Assembly: GCA_036365455.1 (NCBI GenBank)
Contig: JAWQUS010000009.1
Span: forward strand, 1,890,001-1,954,000
Length of the DNA: 64,000 nucleotides
Direction of reading: 5' to 3'
DNA from: Macrosoma leucophasiata
Taxonomy: Eukaryota > Arthropoda > Insecta > Lepidoptera > Hedylidae
In this document: positions 21,557-31,812 of the stretch, piece after piece
How the letters are laid out: each line of letters opens with the position of its first letter
How positions within the stretch are numbered: the stretch's first letter is position 1
The notes under the pieces: model-generated
The model's database searches: none
What the model was told of the DNA's origin: nothing
What the model saw: the letters and a program-made list of their open reading frames with translations, nothing else
Program-made: the position numbers and the translations under genes

Positions 21557-21828
21557 TTTTCTACTTATTTAAAAAAATATATATATCTGTTTCAAAGAAC
21601 TTCGTATTGCCTTATAAGTTTAAAAGATTATCTATACAAAAAATCGAAAAAAAACCTCGTGGACCACCCTTACTATATATAGATATAAAAAATTGACTTC
21701 AATCGTTTCTTATACCGACCAAATATACACAAAAAATTTCATGATGATCGATCTCTCCGTTTCGGAGGAGCGTTGTTACAAACACTGTGACACTAGAATT
21801 TTATATACTAGACTAGATTGATTTCAGG
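21557..21828. other. probable old repeat, family unknown
   Basis: GATCGATCTCTCCGTTTCGG and AACACTGTGACACTAGAATT look like a diverged interspersed repeat. No coding content. Confidence 0.35.
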
Positions 21829-21945
21829 CGGGGCTTGAACCTACGACCATGGGATCAAATGAGCGACTGGGCTACTGAACCAGTGATTGCGGGTTGAAGT
21901 CTCGCCTGAAGTCAAATTTTTATTTCCATTTTATTTTAGTTTTTC
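21829..21945. mobile_element. degenerate tRNA-foldback
   Basis: GATTTCAGGCGGGGCTTGAA at the left and AAGTCTCGCCTGAAGTCAAA at the right are inverted T-arm/acceptor halves of the tRNA-like unit. The middle is collapsed. Confidence 0.55.
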
Positions 21946-22046
21946 ACTTAACAAAGTTTCAATGCATATTTCCTGAATCTTGAACATAAATATTGCCAAT
22001 ATATGCCATTTTCATACTAGATGGCTAACTTCACACCTATTGATGA

Positions 22047-22086
22047 CTGCGGCGAAAAATATATTTGCATATATTTTTCGCCGCAG
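22047..22086. repeat. perfect 18-bp hairpin upstream of tRNA-Trp
   Basis: CTGCGGCGAAAAATATAT (22047-22064) and its exact complement (22069-22086) with a 4-nt loop TTGC. It lies 32 bp before the tRNA. Confidence 0.85.
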
Positions 22087-22118
22087 CATATAATGCATTT
22101 CAGTAGTTTTGTGATCAC

Positions 22119-22190
22119 GACTCCGTGGTGCAACGGTAGCGCGTCTGACTCCAGATCAGAAGGTTGCTTGTTCGAATCACGTCGGGGTCA
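22119..22190 (+). tRNA. tRNA-Trp (anticodon CCA)
   Basis: The 72-nt sequence folds as a cloverleaf. Acceptor GACTCCG/CGGGGTC has one G-T wobble, the D stem is GTGC/GCGC, the anticodon stem is TCTGA/TCAGA with loop CTCCAGA (anticodon CCA), and the T loop is TTCGAAT. The T stem GCTTG/CACGT has one mismatch where metazoan tRNA-Trp normally has GCGTG. CCA decodes UGG. Box A (TGGTGCAACGG) and box B (TTGTTCGAATC) are present and a T-run follows, so Pol III transcription is plausible. The T-stem change could mean mild decay. Confidence 0.85.
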
Positions 22191-22198
22191 ACTGCTTA

Positions 22199-22205
22199 TT
22201 TTTTT
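22199..22205 (+). terminator. Pol III terminator of tRNA-Trp
   Basis: A run of seven T residues 9 nt after the tRNA, with a longer T-run at about 22213-22228 as backup. Confidence 0.75.
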
Positions 22206-22388
22206 CAAAACGTTTTTTTTTTTTTTTTAATTTTTAATATTAAAAAAATATATGAACTTAATTTGCAATATTAATTTACTGAAGTTATGTTCCTTTTATT
22301 AAAAATACTAAGCTTTTAATTCTGCCCTACACTCTTCCAGAAACCTACAATGTTAAAGGACAAAAGGCAAGTTTGGACAAAAAAAATT

Positions 22389-22679
22389 ACTGGTGGTAGA
22401 GCTCCAGTGACGGAGCTCGCGGACGTAGGCGCCACCGCATTATTTAGTATATTTGCCGCTAAATGGTAGTGTTCAGCACTATCGTATTCCGGTCAGGTGG
22501 TAACGTAAGTCCCTGTAATTTCCGGCACAGAGGCATAACACCTTAGGCGTCAGGAGTGGTAACGCATCTGCACTTTGACCTTGGTCTTTATGTGGGTGTC
22601 TATAGGCCGCAGTCATCACTTAACATCAATGTGAACTGCGTGCTTGTTTGCCGCTTCCATTATGTTTCATAAAAAAAAA
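22389..22679 (+). mobile_element. SINE-A, full length
   Basis: ACTGGTGGTAGAGCTCC head to an A-tail. Confidence 0.92.
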
Positions 22680-22936
22680 TCTTTCGATACATCTAAGCCG
22701 GTGTAAATCTGTTGGAAAATCTTATTTAATAACAAAACCTCCACAAGACAACAAAAAAATAATCCATCAAACGAGATTACTTAATCTTCAAAATAATCTT
22801 TGCCAAGCTCGACTGTCTTAAATAACATTGGAATCTGCAATGGTAGGCACTTCACAAAACTGGAGATAAGCAAAAGTATCTCTTTTAGTGGCTATAAGAG
22901 AATACTGTAAAACTTACGTCCATCCTGTTTAAGTTT

Positions 22937-23015
22937 CGTCATAGACCAACACGGGCCACCGGCCGCGGCAGGACGGTGAGGAGTAGCCATATGCAGGTTT
23001 TCCCCTCTGTAAAGG
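22937..23015 (+). repeat. GC-rich three-copy motif, copy 1
   Basis: CAACACGGGCCACCGGCCGC and GGAGTAGCCATATGCAGG. It recurs inverted at 23800-23880 and in the same orientation at 63925-64000. Function unknown. Confidence 0.6.
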
Positions 23016-23042
23016 ACAAGCACAAGTGTTCCTATGCCTATC

Positions 23043-23382
23043 GCTCAGATGTTTTTTTTTTTTAATTTAATGGCATTGCTTGTTATGCATTATGCCAGTG
23101 TCAAGTAAAACGATATTTCGTTTTCGTAATAAGCAACGTAAAAGTCAGTGTTAGTCAGCTCAGATGTTTTTTTTTAATTTAATGGCATTGCTTGTTATGC
23201 ATTTTGCCAGTGTCAAGTAAATCGATATTTCGTTTTCGTAATAAGCAACGTAAAAGTCAGTGTTAGTCAGCTCAGATGTTTTTTTTTAATTTAATGGCAT
23301 TGCTTGTTATGCATTTTGCCAGTGTCAAGTAAATCGATATTTCGTTTTCGTAATAAGCAACGTAAAAGTCAGTGTTAGTCAG
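23043..23382 (+). repeat. tandem repeat, three units of 112-115 bp
   Basis: GCTCAGATG followed by a T-run starts units at 23043, 23158 and 23270. Units 2 and 3 are nearly identical; unit 1 differs at a few sites. Each unit holds ATATTTCGTTTTCGTAATAA and ends GTTAGTCAG. Confidence 0.92.
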
Positions 23383-23735
23383 ACTATTTATCAGTCCGTC
23401 AGTCAGAGTCACAGTAATTCAAGTAAAGCGATGGCTACTTTACCAGAACATTCACAATGAAGTTTTGGAGGCAACCCGAAACAACGTGTTTTCGCACTGT
23501 TATTCTATTTCACTATACACGAGCACTGTAATAAATCTATATCAAACAAAATGCCACCAACTTTATTTAATATAACTCAAAAATACACCAAGAAATTGAA
23601 ATTAAATAAGAGCACCACACGCATCTTTCAAGCTGCCCGCCAAAACTCGCTGAGATGTTTAAATGTGTGCGTAAAATTATGTGTGTTTTGTTTAAAGTCA
23701 AGGTGTGAGTTTTGTAGTTATAGACTATTTTTGTA
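23383..23735. other. unassigned stretch between tandem repeat and (GT)n
   Basis: Short open frames exist but none was recognised. Confidence 0.4.
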
Positions 23736-23757
23736 GTGTGTGTGTGTGTGTGTGTGT
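23736..23757 (+). repeat. (GT)n microsatellite
   Basis: About eleven GT dinucleotides. Confidence 0.9.
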
Positions 23758-23799
23758 CACACGTATTTCCCGCCGCAAAAAATGACAGACTATTTCGGA

Positions 23800-23880
23800 T
23801 CGGTAATAAACGCTATGGCTACTCCCTTCCGGTCCGCCGCGGCCGGTGGCCCGTGTTGCTCTATGAGTTTCCTAGAGTTC
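23800..23880 (-). repeat. GC-rich three-copy motif, copy 2, inverted
   Basis: The reverse complement reads CATAGAGCAACACGGGCCAC, then GGGAGTAGCCATAG. With copy 1 it bounds 22937-23880 as an inverted pair. Confidence 0.6.
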
Positions 23881-24152
23881 GATTCATCGTGGATGTCGGC
23901 CTCACAAAACCATCTGCTGATCTAACAGAGCAGTACTTTCAATTTGAACTCTATTCATTTAAAATAAAGTTCTTTTTCGTGAAGTATAGCTTGGGGGAAA
24001 CTGTAGCAGTGAAATGATATTCGCGTTGAAATAGTTTGGGAGAAGATTCGTTATGTTTTCGTTTTGTGTCTCGAAAAGATTGAATTTGAATTGTTGGACG
24101 AATGCTTTTGCTGAGCGAACTTTATTTTGTACAGAGAATTATTTTAACATTA

Positions 24153-24215
24153 TCTATACATCTATAAAAATAAATAAAATTGGAGTGTCTGTTTGTAATA
24201 CTAAAATAACTGCTT
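24153..24215 (+). mobile_element. HelA Helitron-like 5' end
   Basis: TCTATACATCTATAAAAATA, then TTGGAGTGTCTGTTTGTAAT, as in the copies at 52528-52873 and 61594-61832. It breaks off beside a SINE-A. Confidence 0.6.
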
Positions 24216-24228
24216 TTTACTGAATGCA

Positions 24229-24511
24229 TTTTTTTTATGTGATTAAAGTGGCAAACCAGCATGCAGTTCACATTGATGTTAAGTGATAACTGCAGCCTAT
24301 AGACACCCACACGAAGATCAAGGTCAAAATGCAGATGCGTTACCACTTCTGAGGCCTAAGGTGTTATGGGCCTGTGCCGGAAATTACAGGGCCGTACATT
24401 ACCACCTGACCGGAACACGATTGTGCTGAACACTACCAGTTAGCGGCAGATAAATTACTTAATGGTGGTGCCTACGCCCTCGAGCTCCTACACTAGAGCT
24501 CTACCACCAGT
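24229..24511 (-). mobile_element. SINE-A, full length
   Basis: T-run to the GAGCTCTACCACCAGT head. Moderately diverged. Confidence 0.9.
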
Positions 24512-24665
24512 AGTCTACGCAGCTATACAGATTTTATATTTATTTATTGATATTTTTTATGCTTAATCCAGATAAAATGATGATTATGACATTTGACTAA
24601 TAATAAACTCGACTTAAAACAATATTGATAGACCATCCAACGATCTTCGAATCGAATCGAATCTT

Positions 24666-24888
24666 GACGACCCGGTTAGTCCAGCGGTGTGAGATGACCG
24701 TTTGATTCGAAGGGTCGCGGATTCGATCCCTGCACTGGGACAAATATTGGTAAGGCCTACAGAAATTTGTTTCAGGTCTGGGTGTTTGTGTATGTATTGT
24801 ATGTGTACAACGGCACCCACAACACAGGTTTATTCCTACTGTGGCGCTGTGAGTGTAAGCGTAATTTATTTATAATTTATTTTTATCC
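24666..24888 (+). mobile_element. SINE-C, tRNA-derived
   Basis: The tRNA-like head GACGACCCGGTTAGTCCAGC carries a box-B-like GGATTCGATCC. A unique body (GGTCTGGGTGTTTGTGTATG) and AT-rich tail follow. A second copy is at 59901. Confidence 0.75.
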
Positions 24889-25426
24889 AATACAATCAGG
24901 CCAACCATGATCCCTATTCAGGAAATCCTCCAACAATTACCGATACAAAGTTCACGCATCCTGTGACGTGTAGGTTGATTGAAAGCTTTTCAATGCTAGC
25001 ACCGCCGAACATATATTGTATTGATTAAATAATGTACACGGAAGGAGTAAGAATAGACTTGTTCGTGTGAAGGTGGCTGCGAAAGTATTTTTTATCGTTC
25101 ATTCAGTTTTGACGCAAACTGCAATGCTGGTATCTATAAATACCTATTGTTATTCACTTTTAATGTAAATGTAATAAAAAAATAATTGTGTGTACTTTAC
25201 GTACTATCGCAAATACCAGAAATCCAGAAATAAAACAAAATGATAAAAATATTTATAATTATACTTCAAATAATTTACAATTAAGAATATAAATAAATAA
25301 TGTCATACCGACAAATAACCTCAAACCAATTATTAATGCACTTAAAACAGTAAATTGAAACCACTTTAAACACAAATGTTTGAAATAAATAATATTGTAC
25401 TCATATATTATCGTACTCGTAGTATG
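24889..25426. other. unassigned AT-rich spacer
   Basis: No gene or repeat was recognised. Confidence 0.5.
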
Positions 25427-25587
25427 TGGTTTTCGCGAGCTGCACTCATTGAAATAAAACTAGTTTTCGAATTTATCTCGCGTATATAAAACTAAAAAGA
25501 TTATTTAAAATCGAACCCGACGTTTTTAAATAATCATTTTAGTTTAATATACGCGAGATAAATCCGAAAACTAGTTTTATTTCATAA
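25427..25587. mobile_element. PLE-derived palindrome, minimal
   Basis: GAAATAAAACTAGTTTTCG at the left is the complement of the right end, CGAAAACTAGTTTTATTTC. Only the two PLE ends remain (TTATCTCGCGTATAT on both arms), with a remnant CCCGACGTTT core. Confidence 0.7.
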
Positions 25588-25690
25588 ATTGTCAATAAAT
25601 AAGTGTATAAATTGTGATACTGTTATATATATTTCTGAAAATTTTTATGTGGAGGTAGTTAGATCTCTAAGGAAAGGTATGTATGTATCT

Positions 25691-27302
25691 TCACGCCAGG
25701 TCCCTAACAGGGTAGGCAGAGAGTGTAGAGCGCCAGATATCCCGGTTCTGATAAACCTCTCGTGCCTCGTCTACCTTCATCATTCTCTTCATACATGCAC
25801 GCCGATTCCTAAGACTTTTGATCCCACCATCAGACAGAACTCGACCTATTTGGTCATGGTAGGTCAGTCTTGGTCTTCCAGGGCCTCTGCAACCATCCAC
25901 ATTCGCATTGTATATCTGTTTAGTCATTCGCTCATTCGTCATTCTTTCTATATGCCCGAACCATCGGAGCATGCCTTTTTTCAATTTTACACCGATACTA
26001 TCAATCACACAAAGCCTCTTTCTTACATCTTCATTACAAACGCGATCGGTGAGTGATATACCGCAGATCTTGCGCAATGATCTCATCTCGACCGCGTTCA
26101 ACTTACTTTCATGCTCTTTCCTGCATACCCAGCTCTCGCTTCCATATAAAAGCGTTGGAGTAAGTATAGCATTATGTACGGCTAGTCGCGCCCGCTGGCT
26201 GAGATATTTAGATTCTAGCAGCTTACCCAACGCTCCATTCACGCAATTCCCAGCAAGCACTCTTCTTTCTATGTCAGTGGTGTACCTACCATCCATGCTA
26301 AAAGCACATCCAAGATATACAATTTCATCCACCTGTGCTAACACTGCATCATCTACTACTACCCTTGCATTTGTTCTCTGCTCATCTCTTTCAAATACTA
26401 TTAGTATTATCCACATTCAATTGTAAGCCTTTCTCCATACAATCCTCTTTCATGACTGTGACTAGTGCTTGTAGCCCAGATGGTGTAGAGCTAATAATTA
26501 CCGCATCATCTGCGTAAAGCAGACAGTTCATCACTAAGTCACCCATACGCACTCCCACATCCATCAACTTCACCCTCTGGAGGCATTTGTCCAGATATAT
26601 GATAAACAGCCTAGACGAAAGCACGCAACCCTGTCTGACACCGATGTTAACATCAAACCAGGGTGACATGTTATCATCTACCCGCACACATGCTTGACAG
26701 CTTACATACGTGGACTGTATTACATGGAGCAAACTACCATCAATACCATACTCTGGCAAAATGTCCCACAGCTCCTTTCGTAATACCCTATCAAACGCTT
26801 TCTCCAAATCCACAAAACCGCAGAAAACCTTCTGGCTCACAGCCAGTTGCTTCTCTACGATGTTGCGGAGGGAGAAAACTTGATCCATACATCCTCTTCC
26901 AGTTCTGAAACCACCCTGTGCATCCCACAACAACCCGTCGGACTTCTCTTTCATTCTTCTTTCTAAGACTTTCCCATACACTTAATCTGCCAAACTGATC
27001 AAACTGATCGCTCGATTGCTGGTGCAGTCCATATGTGAACCCTTGCCTTTATACAAAGGCACGATGACCGCACACCGCTAATCCTTTGGGATTCTTCCGG
27101 ATCTCCAGCAAAGGTTGCACAACACCCAGAAAGAATCCCAAAGGGCAGCACCACCATATTTGATCATATCGGCAGAAACCTGATCAATACCCGCAGCCTT
27201 ACCACATTTCAAACTTCGTATCGCCCATACAATCTCATCTATTGTTATATCTCCATAAGCCGGCACCATCAAGTCAGCAACTCCGGCGTCAGTGTTGTGA
27301 GC
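25691..27302 (-). pseudogene. RTE reverse transcriptase and C-terminal region, broken
   Basis: The frame continues that of the endonuclease but meets a TAG near 27304, another TAG near 27079 (after GRIPKD) and a TAA near 26983. RT motifs are clear in 26981-26391: QGGFRTGRG, FVDLEKAFDRV, GVRQGCVLS and YADD at codons 156-159. Near 26391-26416 a one-base shift moves to the frame of the last 241 codons (LLYGSESWVCRKEHES to STLSAYPVRDLA). Few lesions for its length, so it died recently, but it cannot make a full RT. Confidence 0.9.
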
Positions 27303-28766
27303 CTAATCATACATTTCTCCATAATACTCGCTCCATCGTTTTAACACATCTTGCGTGTTCTCAAGAATATCACCCAACTTAGATTTTATTCTATTCATTC
27401 CAGAAACTGGAGAAGAGCTTCTAGACTTTTTCACCTCCCTCCAATAGAGTTTGATGTTAGTCTCAAAGCTCTTCGCCAGTCTCTCTTCAGCTTCCACTTT
27501 ATCTCTCTCACGCTTTTCATTCACTAAAATCTCGGTGTCATTCTTGAGCCGACGGTAAATTTCATTATTCATTTGCAAAGATGCTACATAATCCAGCCAT
27601 GCTTTCTTCTTTCTTTCAACAGAGTCTTGCACCTCCTTGTCCCACCACGCATACCTTTTCAAGGATCTTTCGTATTCTATCTTTACATAACCACATACTT
27701 CTTTCGCGACTTCCACCATACTATCTTTCATAACTTGCCAAGATTCATCCACTTCCAAGTCCGTAAGACAAACCTTGTCTAATTTTTCACGGACTTGACG
27801 TTCATACACTCTCCTTGCACTAATGTCTTGTAACTTTTCACTCTTTAGTCTTTCAAGTCCTCCGAAAGGCACACGGATACGCCAATGTCGCCACTTCTTG
27901 AACAGACCCCTAAACCGGCTTATTACCAAGTAGTGATCTGTACCAAGAGTGGGACCTCTGTAGGCTCTAGTGTCCATCAGGCTCTTCCAAAGACGACTAT
28001 CAACCATGATCAAATCAATCATACTTTTTTGTTCATTCCTCCTCCATGTATACGTGTGAATGTCCTTATGGCGGAATTCTGTGTTAGACACAAGGAGACT
28101 TCGTTCCAAGCATAAGTCAAGTATCAGCTTACCAGCATCATTTACTCTTCTATCACCATATGGACCTAGAACGGCCTCGTATCCTGGCCGCCTGGTCCCG
28201 ACCCATCCATTCAAATCACCACACAAAATTACACTTTCATTAGCTTCGACCATATCGAGAACTTCCCTTGTAGGTTCCAAATACTTCTCCAGGTCTTGGG
28301 TCGTCGCTGAGCTTACCGGTGCATAAGCTGCTACCAAAAACACCCTAGTGACGCCCAATTTAATTCGGAACCAGATTAGTCTCGGGTTCACCAAACCATA
28401 ATCTTTCACTCCAGTGACTAAACGAGAGGACAGAAGGACGCCCACCCCCGCGCTGGCATGATCGCTCTGTTGCACACCTGCCCACAGAGCCATCGCGCCA
28501 CCCGGGAGATCTTCGACCTCGCAGCCCTTTCGTTTAGTCTCTGTTACACACAAAACATCCAGGCGTCTCACACTCATTACGTTCGTCAACTCATTCATCT
28601 TCTCACAAATTCCACCTCTCACATTCCACGTGCCTATCTGGCACTCCCCACTCCTCGATCCGCCGTATCGGGCCAGGTGGCGGTCCCCATCACCACTTTG
28701 GCCGCTTTTCGTACCGACGGGGACGGGTCGGTACGCGTCGCCTCGGGGGGACGCCCTTACCCGCAC
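27303..28766 (-). pseudogene. RTE apurinic-like (EEP) endonuclease domain
   Basis: The 487-codon open frame from an ATG at 28766 holds GTWNVRG (45-51), ETKRKG (76-81), CGDLNGWVG (182-190), MIDLIMVD (249-256) and GTDHYL (275-280). These are the metal-binding and catalytic signatures of LINE endonucleases that nick target DNA. The domain itself looks intact. The frame then ends in TAG before the RT, so the product would be an endonuclease without RT. Arg-rich residues 1-40 could include 5' UTR read through. Confidence 0.9.
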
Positions 28767-29043
28767 TGCGGTACGCCTTCGTGCCAGAATTGCAGCCCTA
28801 AAGGACTAGCAGGGATCGCGACATGCACGCTTCTGACATGACCACAATTTATAGATAACTTTCTGTCTCAAAACTCATAAACACGCAGATCATATCCAGA
28901 GCAATTACTAGTATTTTATAATTCAACAGATTTTATGCTTATAAGCGGCTTAAAAGCAGCGCAGAATATTAACCAGATATTATATTAAATACCTACGTAA
29001 AATAATTTTGTAGCCGAAAATAACATTTATATTTCCCACATTA

Positions 29044-29352
29044 CGTAACTTCACGCCTGTAATCCCCGAAGGGGTAGGCAGAGGTAAATGCATGCATTCA
29101 AGCATACATGCAAACACCCACGATTCGCCGGTTACGTTTTGGCCCATGTAACAGGTGGCGAGCCTGTTGACATCTCCGGGCACATTACCAAACTTTGAGG
29201 TACTGGGAAATTTCCAGAAAATGGAAAAATCCCAATAGAACCAGAGATAAAGGCTTTTTCACCATTATCTCTGATAACCCCCTACCCGGGAATCGAACCC
29301 AGGACCTCAGCGTAGTAGTAGTGGCCTGCTACCACTAGGCTACCGAGGCAGT
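29044..29352 (-). mobile_element. SINE-B, full length, with target duplication
   Basis: The 3' end (ACGTAACTTCACGCCTG) is at the left and the tRNA-like head at the right (complement of CTGCCTCGGTAGCCTAGTGG). TTTCCCACATTA flanks it at 29032-29043 and 29353-29364. Box B reads GGTTCGATTCCC on the minus strand. Confidence 0.93.
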
Positions 29353-29364
29353 TTTCCCACATTA

Positions 29365-30368
29365 GATACGTTCATTTCTAATGTACACACTAAATTTAAA
29401 TTTATCCCAATTAAGCTGAGTAAAGTTGAGTGCTACACGGCTTTTAGTTATTTCAAAGCAAGTTTATCGATCAGGCAAGCTTATATTACCAGTCGGATAC
29501 ATCCTACCACGAGTGAATTTTTATTAGAGGCTAGGTTACCTGTAAAGCATTTTCGTATGTTAAACTGAAAGCACTGAAAGCACGATTAAAGTAGCTAATT
29601 TATAAGTGTTAAATCATGTTTGTACATCATTTCAAAATATTTATACTTTACACAAAAATAAGAAAAAGTGACACGACTATACGAAACCAATGAAAAAATT
29701 ATAGATTTTTGGGAAAAGCATTTTTCATGGACTGGTAACTCTATGCATTTTTCCACTACGGAGAAATGAATATCTAAGATGGCAGTGGCTTCGAGAAACT
29801 TTCCGAATCAAACAAAAAAAAAAACGTAAATCGGTTCAGAAACCGCGGCGAAATCGCTGTACATACATAAAATATTTGAATAGAGAACCTCCTCCTTTTG
29901 AACTCGGTTAAAAAAACTTCACCGTATTCATTATCAAGGCAAAATATGTAATTTGTTACTGAAATAAAAAACTCATATATTACATCTGATTTCATTGTAA
30001 TTATGTTCTACTTATATTATATCACTTGATCGAAGTTTATTTTTTTAGTAAATAGTATTCAAATATCAACGAAGAATATAAATATATTTAGATATATACA
30101 ATCAACATCGAAGTCAAAATTTGATACAGTAGAAATAAAATAAATACCTGCGTAATTAGATTTTCGTAGCACCGTAGCGACCTACTTCGTAGCGGCTACG
30201 GCGTAGGTAAGCATTTGTCTAAAATTGTTAGGCAAATAGGCTAAAAAGGCTTTGAAATGGAGTGAAATATATCACTATTGAATTTAATTAAGAATAAATA
30301 AAGTAACACCTGCCTCTTGCTGCTCTTTGTGTGGGTTGATAGACTAATTAATTACAAGAGGCTAAACA
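29365..30368. other. unassigned AT-rich spacer
   Basis: About 1 kb. A short CTACG-rich stretch (CGTAGCACCGTAGCGACC) at 30166-30210 resembles 60660-60720. No gene was seen. Confidence 0.45.
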
Positions 30369-30375
30369 TTAGTAA

Positions 30376-30862
30376 TGTTAAGGAAAGATTTGACAAATCG
30401 GCAGGACTTCAGTAGCTCAATTGGAAGAGCGGTTGGACTAGATTCCCAGTAAGCTGCGAGTTCGAGTCTCGCCTGAAGTCAAATTTTTCTTTCCATTTTT
30501 CTTTAAATTATAATATATTTCACAAGCATGTGTTAATGCGAAATAATATAAAACAATTATTAAGGGTAAAAGCGACTTCTTTACGATATTCAATAAACTG
30601 CAAAGTCTATTATATCGGTTGCCTAACTAGCATAGTTGGCAATAGATGGCGCTGCTGCTACCATAAAGCAATGCAATAAATTTGAAGGAAAGATTTGACA
30701 AATCGGGCAGGACTTCAGTAGCTCAATTGGAAGAGCGGCTGGACTAGATTCCCAGTAGGCCGCGAGTTCGAGTCTCGCCTGAAGTCAAATTTTTCTTTCC
30801 ATTTTTCTTTAAAATAAAATATATTTCACAAGCATGTGTTAATGCGAAATAATATAAAACAG
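30376..30862 (+). mobile_element. tRNA-foldback family, direct dimer F3
   Basis: Two tRNA-like sequences in the same orientation at 30405-30480 and 30711-30786, 306 bp apart, each followed by AAATTTTTCTTTCC and the arm. The first carries changes (GGTTGG, AAGCTGCGAG). TTAGTAA flanks the block at 30369-30375 and 30863-30869. This shows the family as a tandem unit and not only as a palindrome. Confidence 0.75.
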
Positions 30863-30882
30863 TTAGTAACGAGTTTTAATAC

Positions 30883-31013
30883 TTTTTTATGCAATAAAAG
30901 TGGCAAACAAGCATGCAGTTTACATTGATGTTAAGTGATGACTGCTGCTTATAGACACCCACACAAAGACCAAAAGTAAATATGCAGATGCGTTATCACT
31001 CCTGAGGCCTAAT
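30883..31013 (-). mobile_element. SINE-A tail half
   Basis: T-run to CTCCTGAGGCCTAA, cut at the junction with SINE-B sequence. Confidence 0.8.
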
Positions 31014-31121
31014 GTTAAAAACGTAACCGGCGAATCGTGGGTATTTGCATGTATGCTTGGATGCATGCATTTAACTCTGCCCATCCATTTGGGGATTACA
31101 GGCGTGAAGTTACGTTTTTAA
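31014..31121 (+). mobile_element. SINE-B 3' third
   Basis: AACGTAACCGGCGAATCGTG to GGCGTGAAGTTACG. The head is lost. TGTTAAAAACG-like sequence occurs on both sides. Confidence 0.75.
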
Positions 31122-31349
31122 CATTTTAATTGGTGATCATTTGCGTGAGTGGCTCTTATGAAAACACATACAGATTATAAGCACTGTAAAACATTGCTGT
31201 GTGTTTTAAAATCAGTGTCATTCAGAATATTGGAAAACGAGACAGGCACACATTTTGCGAATGTCCGATATTGTGTATTGCAATTAAACAAAAAGTAAAT
31301 ACAGTTCAGCGTAATGTAAACACGCTTTTATTATAATTGACACATTTTT

Positions 31350-31592
31350 ACTGATGGTAGAGCTCTAGTGACGGAGCTCGCGGACGTAGGCACCACCGCA
31401 TTATCTAATATACTTGCCACGAAATGGTAGTGTTCAGCACTTCCGTGTTCCGGTGAGGTGGTTATGTACGGATCTGTAATTTCCGGCACATAGGCATAAC
31501 ACCTTAGGCCTCAGGAATGGAAACGCATCAGTATTTTCACCTTGGTGTTTTGTAGGTGTCTATAGTCATCACTTAACATCAATGTTAAATTA
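31350..31592 (+). mobile_element. SINE-A, 3'-shortened
   Basis: Head ACTGATGGTAGAGCTCTAG to CACTTAACATCAATGTTAA, where it meets an older copy. Confidence 0.85.
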
Positions 31593-31596
31593 ACGT

Positions 31597-31755
31597 GGCC
31601 CCGTAATAACTATCACAGAGATATAACAACTTAGGTCTCAAGGGTGGTAATCTGCATTTTGACCTATTTTTTTATGTAGATGTCTAAAGGCTGTTCTCAT
31701 CACTTTAAAGAATGTGAGTTGCACGCTGGTTTACCACCTTTCTCACTTAAAAAAT
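31597..31755 (+). mobile_element. older SINE-A body and tail
   Basis: GGCCCCGTAATAACTATCAC through TTTACCACCTTTCTC. Diverged. Confidence 0.65.
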
Positions 31756-31812
31756 CGAATACAGCATCGATAATAAATTCATCCGAATTAAATTTCAATA
31801 ACCATCAATTAT

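Larger units (their letters stand above)
25677..28845 (-). mobile_element. RTE-clade LINE, near full length
   Basis: About 3.17 kb with a (GTAT)n tail at the left. One long reading frame holds endonuclease, RT and the C-terminal region, the RTE layout. The 5' boundary is estimated; no target duplication was identified with confidence. It is the source type for the shorter RTE pieces in the window. Confidence 0.9.

Noticed and set aside
22021..22230. open frame across tRNA-Trp
   Set aside because: It runs through the hairpin, the tRNA and the T-run terminator; no coding meaning.
23043..23382. possible CRISPR array
   Set aside because: Units are contiguous 112-115 bp tandem copies without spacers, in a eukaryotic context.
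27573..28841. plus-strand open frames opposite the RTE endonuclease
   Set aside because: The minus strand carries all endonuclease motifs, so these are antisense shadows.
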